From the NCBI GenBank assembly GCA_018376855.1, contig JAHAAN010000049.1:1-12768 (forward strand): 12,768 nt of DNA, in the 5' to 3' direction. Positions within the stretch are counted from its first letter, which is position 1. Each line of letters opens with the position of its first letter. Origin of the DNA: Clostridiales bacterium (GTDB lineage: Bacteria > Bacillota > Clostridia > Christensenellales > QALW01). The position numbers and the translations under genes are program-made. Shown in pieces: positions 7,639 to 12,768 of the stretch. The notes below the pieces were generated by a model. It was not told where the DNA came from and did no database searches. It saw only the letters and a program-made list of their open reading frames with translations.

Positions 7639-7842
7639 ATGAATAACCTTACATCCTGCAACTCCTGCAATGATTGCAGCTTTCTGTTCTTCTTACTGCT
7701 GTTGATTCTGCTTTTAGGATCTTCCGACTGCGGCTGCGGCCAAGATAACATGTTTATGTTTGTGCTGCTGATCGTCGTGCTCTTCTGCGGCTGCGGCCAA
7801 AACTCATCTTCCTGTAACTGCGGGTGCGGCTGCAACAACTAA
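7639..7842 (+). CDS. small Cys-rich hydrophobic protein with two tandem modules (possible spore-coat-type peptide)
   Basis: A 67-residue protein. It starts MNNLTSCNSCNDCS, followed by two similar modules: a hydrophobic run (FLFFLLLLILLL, then MFMFVLLIVVLF), each followed by CGCGQ, and then a CNCGCGCNN tail. There are eleven cysteines and no catalytic domain. The Shine-Dalgarno GGGAGGT (7626-7632) with 6 nt spacing is excellent, and a terminator follows directly, so this is a real single-gene transcript on the strand opposite its neighbours. The LIVVLF core resembles that of YjcZ-type small sporulation proteins, and clostridial genomes carry similar Asn/Cys/Gly-rich peptides. Combined with the sigma-K-like promoter match, a coat or forespore-membrane role is inferred, not shown. 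It could instead be a membrane peptide of unknown role. Confidence 0.8.
   Translation: MNNLTSCNSCNDCSFLFFLLLLILLLGSSDCGCGQDNMFMFVLLIVVLFCGCGQNSSSCNCGCGCNN
7728..7800 (+). repeat. 16-nt direct repeat marking an internal duplication in the Cys-rich peptide gene
   Basis: CTGCGGCTGCGGCCAA occurs at 7728-7743 and again at 7785-7800, 57 nt (19 codons) apart and in the same frame, encoding the CGCGQ of each module. Exact identity at DNA level suggests a recent or maintained module duplication. Confidence 0.7.
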
Positions 7843-7862
7843 AAAAGCAGAAAATAATCCTG

Positions 7863-7892
7863 CGCGGGCTTTGCCCGCGTTTTTTTTTTTTT
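7863..7892 (+). terminator. strong rho-independent terminator of the Cys-rich peptide gene
   Basis: CGCGGGC (7863-7869), a TTT loop, GCCCGCG (7873-7879), then thirteen T (7880-7892). It begins 20 nt after the stop codon. Confidence 0.93.
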
Positions 7893-7968
7893 ACTTCCTT
7901 TCCGAAAACAGCAAAGTGCCGTTTATTTTAAAGCAATTCTTTTTTAGAAAAATCTTATGGATAAAAAA

Positions 7969-8172
7969 TTATTGTTTTTCCAATTTTTCCGTATTTTCCA
8001 GATAAATCGAAACCTCTCCGCACCGGGGACAGATCGCTGCCTTTGGGGTACCGATGCGCCCTCCCCACCATTTGTTTTCATCATCGGTCAGCACTATTCC
8101 ATAGGAAGCACCCTTAACCTTTATTCCGCAATTCTCCACCATAGGACTTTGGCACCTGACACATTTTCTCAT
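7969..8172 (-). CDS. small zinc-ribbon protein
   Basis: A 67-residue protein with two CxxC knuckles, CVRC at 4-7 and CPRC at 48-51 followed by GEVSIYLE. This is the arrangement of single zinc-ribbon proteins that end in CPxCG-x-x-x-x-Y. The spacer carries a W-W-G-G-R segment. Zinc binding is a safe family inference; a nucleic-acid or protein partner cannot be named. The start has a clear GGGAGGGA ribosome binding site 8 nt upstream on the minus strand. It follows the PHP gene by 52 nt with no terminator between, so the two are probably co-transcribed. The plus-strand frame over the same bases has no ribosome binding site. Confidence 0.8.
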   Translation of the reverse strand: MRKCVRCQSPMVENCGIKVKGASYGIVLTDDENKWWGGRIGTPKAAICPRCGEVSIYLENTEKLEKQ

Positions 8173-8224
8173 TTATGTATTCCCTCCCATAACCACCGAA
8201 AGATCGCAACAACGCCCACGCCGT

Positions 8225-8989
8225 TTATTTTGCAGCAAGGAATTCCGACGGCAAATCGCCCTCTTTAAGCAGCCCCGGAAGCGCAAGCACCCTCTGCCTG
8301 CGGGTCTTGAGATAATCTCTTAAATCCTGCGCAGTCTCAACAGCCTGATCTACCAGCAGGCCTGCGCGCCCTGCTTCATCCGGCTCATGAAAATCGCTTC
8401 CTGCGCTGATAAGAAGATCGCCCTCCTTCTGCATCTGCAAAACACGATCAAAGCGATTATCCAAATTCAAATGCGCATTGAAAATTTCCACTCCGTGCAT
8501 CAGGTGCGGATCCATAGGGCAATGATTCATTTCATACCTGCACGGATGCGCCTGAAACATCAAAATATCGTTAGCATTGCAAAAATCATACAGCTCGCGC
8601 TGCGAAATCGTTCCAAGCTCCGGTTCTGCTTTTTTAAGCTGCTCCGGAGTCAAGCCGAAAAGCAAAAAATCCGCGTATTTGGTTTTCTCTTCTCCATCTT
8701 CCTCCACCTGATGAATGACAATGACTTCCGCACCAAACAGCACCTTCAAACCTGCCTCGCGGCCTGCGCGCAGCGTGCGCTCATAATCCCTGAGAAAGCC
8801 CTGCACACGCGCCTCATGCTCGCTGCCGAATTGATCCCAATAGAAAGGAATGCAGTGATTGCTCAGCATAACCGCATCAAAGCCCGCTTTTTTATAAAGC
8901 TGCACCAGCTCCTCCGGAGAGACGTGCGAACACAGGCTCGCCGGACTTGTGTGCGTATGAGGATCCAGTTTCATCATTTTTTCCGCCAT
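8225..8989 (-). CDS. PHP-domain metal-dependent hydrolase/phosphoesterase
   Basis: A 254-residue protein from the ATG at 8989, chosen because GGAGG lies 5 nt upstream; the frame is open to 9076 but that extension reads through a GC-rich hairpin. PHP metal-site motifs occur in order: DPHTHT with HTH at 11-13, SNH at 43-45, GAEV at 87-90 (E88), QAHPCR at 146-151 (H148), EIFNAH at 168-173, and SAGSDFHEPDEAG from 195 (D199, H201). These place it among trinuclear metal phosphoesterases of the HisK/YciV-like group. It is shorter than DNA-polymerase-associated PHPs and has no polymerase or helicase part. The substrate is unknown; a nucleotide or sugar phosphate is possible. It is likely transcribed with the downstream zinc-ribbon gene. 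Confidence 0.88.
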   Translation of the reverse strand: MAEKMMKLDPHTHTSPASLCSHVSPEELVQLYKKAGFDAVMLSNHCIPFYWDQFGSEHEARVQGFLRDYERTLRAGREAGLKVLFGAEVIVIHQVEEDGEEKTKYADFLLFGLTPEQLKKAEPELGTISQRELYDFCNANDILMFQAHPCRYEMNHCPMDPHLMHGVEIFNAHLNLDNRFDRVLQMQKEGDLLISAGSDFHEPDEAGRAGLLVDQAVETAQDLRDYLKTRRQRVLALPGLLKEGDLPSEFLAAK

Positions 8990-9002
8990 AATAACCTCCA
9001 TT

Positions 9003-9019
9003 CCGCCGCTTTGCGGCGG
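9003..9019 (-). promoter_or_regulatory. GC-only hairpin directly upstream of the PHP ribosome binding site
   Basis: CCGCCGC (9003-9009) and GCGGCGG (9013-9019) form a perfect 7-bp stem with a 3-nt loop. In the minus-strand mRNA it ends about 3 nt before the GGAGG that sets the PHP start. It may hold the site open or partly occlude it. No U-tract follows, so it is not a terminator. Confidence 0.45.
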
Positions 9020-9092
9020 CACAAAAAGCTTTGAAATTCCCCTGCATTTCCGAAGGAAACAAAAATAGGTTCTCATTTTAAGGAGAATTTGT

Positions 9093-9140
9093 GCGTGAAA
9101 TAGGTTTGCTTCGGCATCAGCTAAACATATTTTTTCACGC
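9093..9140. repeat. inverted repeat in the PHP upstream region
   Basis: GCGTGAAA (9093-9100) and TTTCACGC (9133-9140) are perfect reverse complements around a 32-nt interior, where GTTTGC and GCTAAAC can also pair with one bulge. This is the main structure in the intergenic stretch 8990-9270. I could not identify a clear promoter there, although the PHP gene must have one or be read from upstream. Confidence 0.4.
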
Positions 9141-9229
9141 TAACCACCATGCCTTAGTGAATTTGTTAAAAGTTCCAATGCCAAAAAATCTTCACAGTGC
9201 TTCCCGTTTAAAACAGTCCGTTATCGGAA

Positions 9230-9259
9230 ATAAACACGGGCGGCTTTGCCCGTGTTTAT
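9230..9259 (-). terminator. terminator-like hairpin after the Ig-repeat protein gene
   Basis: ATAAACACGGGC (9230-9241) and GCCCGTGTTTAT (9248-9259) form a perfect 12-bp stem with a 6-nt loop, 11 nt beyond the minus-strand stop at 9271. The minus transcript continues with a short U-rich stretch (UUUAUUU overlapping the stem foot). Confidence 0.75.
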
Positions 9260-9270
9260 AAAGCATATGC

Positions 9271-10911
9271 TTACCGTTTAATCTTCCTGCGCATAACGCT
9301 TTTGCGTTTTGCATTTCTCTTTTGCAGAATATTGATTACGATCAGCGCTATGATCGCAGCTACAATGAGCCCTAAAACCACGCACAGAATCGCAATCCAC
9401 GGCCCCCCCTGCGAGCTGACCTGCCCGCCCTGCTGCGAAGAAGACGGCGTAGGTTCCTCCGTTTCAAACAGCGGAAGCGTTACAGTAGGCATCGTAGTCG
9501 TGCCTGCAACCGTGATCTCAACAGGCGCGGCTGCAAAAACGCGCTGCCCGCCGTTTCCGTCTGTCACCACAGCTCTGAAGGCTACGGTGCCTGAGGCCTC
9601 CATTGTGCGCTTCCATGTAAAGATTCGCTCCTGCCCCGGCTCCAAGCGCTGAATCGTGGCCACAACGGCGCCTGTATCGTCCACGATCTGAATATCCGCT
9701 GCCGCGGAATCAGAATCATTGATTACAGAAATATCAAAAGTAACCTCGCCTGCGGCCGGCATACTTGTGTGATCCGCATTGGCTTGAAGGGTAAGCTTAA
9801 GATCGTCGACAGAAGTCTCCAGCGAAACCTGAACGCCGTTAGAAACAGAAGTATATTCTCCGCCCTGCGGATTCAGCGCCGTAAGCGTATATTTGTAGGT
9901 TTTATCGTTTGTAACGATCACGGAGGTAACGCCTGTAACCGTTTCCCCCGGGTTGATCGTTTCCTGCTTATTGTTGATCGGCACATTTTTTTCATCTAAA
10001 ATCGTTACATTTTTCAACGGAACATTTCCCGTATTCTGCACGGTATAGATCAAAGAGATTTCGCTGCCGTAGACCGCGCTGGGCTTCGGCCTTGCTACGA
10101 GACTGAACTCCACCTGCAGATCCTGAAGCAGCACACGCTGCTCGTCCAAGGTTTTCTCTCTGAGAGAGCCGCTGTGATCGGTATACTGAAGAGTCGGCTG
10201 AATAACCACCGTATCGTTCACGGTAACGGTTTCGGAATATGTCCATGTATTCTCACCCTCTTTGCAGCTGAGAATACCCTTTGTTCTGACAGAAGCGCTG
10301 ATGCCCTGCGAGCCCAGCGTTTCATAGCTGATGCCCGGAACCACATTCAGATCGGTAATATCGCGGTTGCCCACATTTTTGATCTGATAAATAAACGTTA
10401 CCTTTTTGCCCTGCGGAAGCACAGTCTCACTGGGCGTAACGGTAAACCGAATGTCGCTGAACGCATCCGCTTCTTTTGCTACGGTGAAATTATGCACCGC
10501 CCGTTTTTCAACATGGGTGATATTCTCCTCATCCCCGATCGGATACGCGTCATAGGAAGCAAAAATCCCAAGCTCCTCTCCAAGCAGCGAAACCGGAAGG
10601 GAAGCGTCAAAACTTTTGCTGTAGCTGTGTGTATCCGTAATTCCGGGATTTTGCTCCGTAAGCACCGCTTTGCCCACGCTGTCTGCTGACGGCCCGATAT
10701 AAAGCGAAAGGTTTTTCATGCCCGTTCCATGCTGCGCCTGTGTAATTTGCACGGCGATGCTTACCTGCACGGTATCCGCGCCGTCCGCCACAGCAACGCT
10801 CTGCGGAGTTTCGCACGAAAAACTGAAATTCTGCTCCGCAAACGCTGTAATCCCGAACAGACCGACAAACAGCATACAAACGCAAAGCAGGCTGATGATT
10901 TTTTTCTTCAT
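9271..10911 (-). CDS. secreted, membrane-anchored protein with three Ig-like (CARDB/DUF11-type) repeats
   Basis: A 546-residue protein from the ATG at 10911, chosen for the GGGAGG ribosome binding site just upstream; the frame is open to 10956. The signal peptide is at 1-25 (MKKKI, hydrophobic core, cleavage after AFA). An N-terminal beta-rich region spans about 26-150. Three repeats begin near 152, 265 and 371, each with a G/K-x-V-T-F-x-Y-x-I-x-N-x-G-type strand (FIYQIKNVGN, LIYTVQNTGN, FDISVINDSD) followed by a 'Dv.I.D' strand, as in CARDB or DUF11 adhesion-like folds. A T/P/S/Q/G-rich linker runs over about 470-502. One membrane helix lies at 503-529, followed by a strongly basic tail, so the repeats face outside. 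No LPxTG sorting motif is present. No partner genes adjoin. The function is unknown: scaffold, adhesion or cell-envelope sensing. Confidence 0.85.
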   Translation of the reverse strand: MKKKIISLLCVCMLFVGLFGITAFAEQNFSFSCETPQSVAVADGADTVQVSIAVQITQAQHGTGMKNLSLYIGPSADSVGKAVLTEQNPGITDTHSYSKSFDASLPVSLLGEELGIFASYDAYPIGDEENITHVEKRAVHNFTVAKEADAFSDIRFTVTPSETVLPQGKKVTFIYQIKNVGNRDITDLNVVPGISYETLGSQGISASVRTKGILSCKEGENTWTYSETVTVNDTVVIQPTLQYTDHSGSLREKTLDEQRVLLQDLQVEFSLVARPKPSAVYGSEISLIYTVQNTGNVPLKNVTILDEKNVPINNKQETINPGETVTGVTSVIVTNDKTYKYTLTALNPQGGEYTSVSNGVQVSLETSVDDLKLTLQANADHTSMPAAGEVTFDISVINDSDSAAADIQIVDDTGAVVATIQRLEPGQERIFTWKRTMEASGTVAFRAVVTDGNGGQRVFAAAPVEITVAGTTTMPTVTLPLFETEEPTPSSSQQGGQVSSQGGPWIAILCVVLGLIVAAIIALIVINILQKRNAKRKSVMRRKIKR

Positions 10912-10968
10912 ATATATCCTCCCTTGAAGGCATAGTTCAAATTCGCCAAAAGCCAATAATACTATTAT

Positions 10969-10997
10969 ATTGTAAGGGATTCCCGCCTCAATGTCAA
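10969..10997 (-). promoter_or_regulatory. sigma-A promoter of the Ig-repeat protein gene
   Basis: On the minus strand: TTGACA (10992-10997), 17 nt, TACAAT (10969-10974). This is a perfect -35 and a near-perfect -10. A TATAAT (10964-10969) overlaps just downstream. The leader to the start codon would be about 50 nt. This makes the gene independent of the aro genes. Confidence 0.85.
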
Positions 10998-11115
10998 CCG
11001 TCCTCTGTTACAGCCTTGCGAACTTTCTTTTACAAATCGGTTGCAAAACGCGCACAATATATAAACACCTTGGGGCTTAACAATATAAAACCACACTGCA
11101 AACGGCAGCCCTGCG

Positions 11116-11544
11116 CTAACCCTCGGCGCAAAAAGCTTCCAGCGCAAGAAGATACGAGACCCAGCCGAAGCCGCAGATCTGCCCTTTGCACACCGGCGCA
11201 AGCACGCTGGTATGCCGAAATTCCTCGCGCGCGTGAATGTTGGACATATGCACCTCCACAACAGGAAGGCGAACGGCGGCGATAGCATCCCTAATCGCAT
11301 AGCTGTAATGCGTGTAAGCGCCCGCGTTCAAAATAACGCCGTCATACCTATTGATTGCGCCATGCAAAAAATCGCAAAGCCCTCCCTCGCTGTTGGTCTG
11401 CTCAAAATCCAGCTCAACACCGCGGGCTTCCGCCTCTGCCCGAAGCGTTTCTTCGATCTGCGCCAGCATTTTACTGCCGTAGATCCCTACTTCGCGCGTT
11501 CCCGTCAGGTTCAGATTCGGACCGTTTAATACAAGCAACTTCAT
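11116..11544 (-). CDS. aroQ: type II 3-dehydroquinate dehydratase
   Basis: Third step of the shikimate pathway, dehydrating 3-dehydroquinate to 3-dehydroshikimate; the family forms a cytoplasmic dodecamer. The 142 residues are typical for type II enzymes. The N-terminal signature NGPNLNLTGTRE at 7-18 carries Arg17, and the catalytic Tyr22 (IYG) lies in the flexible lid. QTNSEG is at 49-54, NAGAYTHYS at 73-81 gives Asn73, and VEVHMSNIHAREEFRH contains the general acid His99 and Arg106. ICGFG near the end is also conserved. The ribosome binding site AAGGGATG is about 9 nt upstream. It starts 17 nt after aroE on the same strand, so the two shikimate genes are co-transcribed. No strong terminator follows; the 204-nt gap to the next gene holds only a weak 4-bp hairpin (11096-11108) and that gene's promoter. 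Confidence 0.97.
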   Translation of the reverse strand: MKLLVLNGPNLNLTGTREVGIYGSKMLAQIEETLRAEAEARGVELDFEQTNSEGGLCDFLHGAINRYDGVILNAGAYTHYSYAIRDAIAAVRLPVVEVHMSNIHAREEFRHTSVLAPVCKGQICGFGWVSYLLALEAFCAEG

Positions 11545-11561
11545 TTTCTTTCATCCCTTCT

Positions 11562-12395
11562 TTATTCTTCTTTTCCGAAAACGGCTTGCCAAACGTGCTT
11601 TTGCGCCGCCTTCAGCATCGCTTCCGTGTAAAAATATCCCCAATGCTCCTGCGCCAAAACGGCCTGATGCCATAACATTCCGAAGCCGCCCGCACACTTG
11701 CAGCCCGCCGCCTGCGCATCGCGGAGCAGCTTTGTCTGCGCCGGGTTATAAACGCAGTCGTAAACATATTCGCACCTCGCGGCCTGCTCCGCACTGATCG
11801 GGCTGCTGCCCTGAAGCGAAAGCATACCTATCGGCGTGGTATTCACGCACAGGAAATATGCCCCGCTTGCATGTTCTACATACGCGCCGTTTTCGGCCTG
11901 TACATACGCGGAAAGCTCGTGCAGCAGCCGCTCCGCATTCTCGGCCGTCCGATTTTGAATTTCCACATAAGCGCCTGCCTTCAGCAGCCGGTAGACGATC
12001 ACGCGCGCCGCGCCGCCTGCGCCGCACACAAGCGCTCTCTTGCCCCTCAGTTCTTCCGCCGCAACAGGCAGAGAGCGCATAAAGCCTTCGCCGTCTGTAT
12101 TTAGGCCGGAAAGACGGCCGTTTTTATTCACAATGGTATTCACCGCCCCCACAGCGGCAGCCTCTCCGGAGATTTCATCAAGAAACGGAATCACCGCCTG
12201 CTTATACGGAACCGTTACGTTACAGCCGCAATACTCTGCGCGGACGCGCTCCAGCCCCGCCGCCAAGCTTTCCGGCGGAAGCTCCAGCAAACCATACTCC
12301 GCTTCAGCCTCCGCCGCTTTAAACAGCGTATTATGGATCAACGGCGAATGCGAATAGCTCAATGTTTTTCCGATGAGTGCATATTGTTTTTTCAT
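11562..12395 (-). CDS. aroE: shikimate dehydrogenase (NADP+)
   Basis: Reduces 3-dehydroshikimate to shikimate. I use the ATG at 12395 (MKKQYALIGKTL), preceded by AAAGGGGA at good spacing, giving 277 residues, normal for AroE; the frame continues to 12509 over the end of the upstream gene and has no family similarity there. The shikimate site SYSHSP is at 13-18, the catalytic Lys65 lies in NVTVPYKQ and Asp101 in GLNTDGEGF. The dinucleotide loop is GAGGAA at 125-130, with NRT at the following strand for NADP discrimination. NTTPIGM and YDCVYNP are also family motifs. It sits 17 nt upstream of aroQ and 26 nt downstream of the unidentified gene at the edge, indicating one operon. Confidence 0.96.
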   Translation of the reverse strand: MKKQYALIGKTLSYSHSPLIHNTLFKAAEAEAEYGLLELPPESLAAGLERVRAEYCGCNVTVPYKQAVIPFLDEISGEAAAVGAVNTIVNKNGRLSGLNTDGEGFMRSLPVAAEELRGKRALVCGAGGAARVIVYRLLKAGAYVEIQNRTAENAERLLHELSAYVQAENGAYVEHASGAYFLCVNTTPIGMLSLQGSSPISAEQAARCEYVYDCVYNPAQTKLLRDAQAAGCKCAGGFGMLWHQAVLAQEHWGYFYTEAMLKAAQKHVWQAVFGKEE

Positions 12396-12421
12396 AGGTT
12401 TCCCCTTTCCGTTTCTGTTTA

Positions 12422-12768
12422 TCAGGAATTCTCCTCCGCCGCAATTCCCCGCAGTCGCAGCTGCTGCGCCAAACGGCTCCTCTCCGCCGGAGAATCGCAG
12501 TGCAGGCACAGCAGCTCGCCGTGAAATTCCATGCCGGCAATGCAGTCGCCCGCCTCGGAAAGCAGCAGCTCCGCCGCAAGCCGCCGACTGCCCCGCACGC
12601 GCAGCGTATAGCCTTTTTCCGGAAATATCCCGAAATTATCGCGCTTAAAGGAGGCTCTGATCTCCCTTGTGCCGCAAAATTCGTTTCCCATCGCAGCGGT
12701 ATCCCGTTTTCGCAGCATTTCCCGCCAGTAGGAAAGCGTGCCTTCAAACGCATCAAGCTGCTCCAGTA
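12422..12768 (-). CDS. unrecognised protein, C-terminal part, running off the right edge
   Basis: The minus-strand frame ending at 12422 stays open to the window edge, giving about 115 C-terminal residues. It begins ...LEQLDAFEGTLSYWREMLRKRD, continues with GNEFCGTREIRASFKRDNFGIFPEKG and ends LAQQLRLRGIAAEENS. I do not recognise the family. The ending has an alternating beta/alpha character (YTLRVRG, then AAELLLSEAG, then HGELLCLHCD, then RSRLAQQLRLRG), which loosely resembles the small C-terminal domain of some ABC ATPases, but no nucleotide-binding motif is in view. An internal ATG at 12718 is probably not the start because coding-like sequence continues upstream. The stop lies 26 nt before aroE, so it is likely in the aro operon. 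Confidence 0.65.
   Translation of the reverse strand, partial: LEQLDAFEGTLSYWREMLRKRDTAAMGNEFCGTREIRASFKRDNFGIFPEKGYTLRVRGSRRLAAELLLSEAGDCIAGMEFHGELLCLHCDSPAERSRLAQQLRLRGIAAEENS

Noticed and set aside
7957..8268. 103-codon plus-strand ORF over the zinc-ribbon gene
   Set aside because: No Shine-Dalgarno precedes its ATG, and the opposite strand has CxxC knuckles and a strong ribosome binding site.
8387..9034. 215-codon plus-strand ORF opposite the PHP gene
   Set aside because: It is the antisense shadow of a gene with clear metal-site motifs, has no ribosome binding site and no recognisable domain.
11096..11108. Possible terminator after aroQ (CTGC/GCAG hairpin)
   Set aside because: The stem is only 4 bp and the following T content is weak, too little to support a terminator call.
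12396..12509. 38-residue N-terminal extension of AroE
   Set aside because: The ATG at 12395 has a good ribosome binding site and begins the family N-terminus; the extension overlaps the upstream gene's coding end.

Overview
The window looks like a chromosomal segment of an anaerobic, probably spore-forming Bacillota (Clostridia-like), about 50% GC. The evidence is strong GGAGG-type ribosome binding sites on nearly every gene, a c-di-AMP cdaA-cdaR pair, a Firmicutes-type CofE-like protein, and a small Cys-rich hydrophobic peptide with a sporulation-type promoter match. It is mostly ordinary core metabolism. I found no CRISPR array, rRNA, tRNA, transposase or phage gene.

Left edge (1-857): a mosaic of three unrelated gene fragments. 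These are the C-terminal part of an FtsX-type ABC permease (minus strand, AT-rich), an internal piece of aspartate carbamoyltransferase (PyrB, plus), and the C-terminal quarter of acetylornithine aminotransferase (ArgD, plus). The PyrB and ArgD pieces are fused in frame in one ORF. An assembly chimera is the simplest explanation; a real rearrangement is possible. From about 550 onward the sequence reads as a coherent locus: argD 3' end, argF, then a GNAT acetyltransferase overlapping the argF stop.

2379-2562 is a convergent intergenic region with two bidirectional terminators and a small hairpin between them. On the minus strand follows a four-gene set, in transcription order cdaA (diadenylate cyclase), cdaR (YbbR-repeat regulator), a MATE exporter and a CofE-like (F420-ligase fold) protein. 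glmM, the common partner of cdaA-cdaR, is not next to it.

7421-7638 is a divergent intergenic region between cdaA and the only other plus-strand gene, a 67-aa Cys-rich peptide made of two similar hydrophobic/CGCGQ modules and closed by a very strong terminator. Then on the minus strand come a 67-aa zinc-ribbon protein and a PHP-domain hydrolase (probable pair), an orphan secreted and membrane-anchored protein with three Ig-like repeats and its own sigma-A promoter, and the shikimate genes aroE and aroQ behind an unrecognised gene that runs off the right edge.

Where the longest ORF begins upstream of a good ribosome binding site, I moved the start (cdaA, cdaR, PHP, repeat protein, aroE). These choices are stated in each entry.
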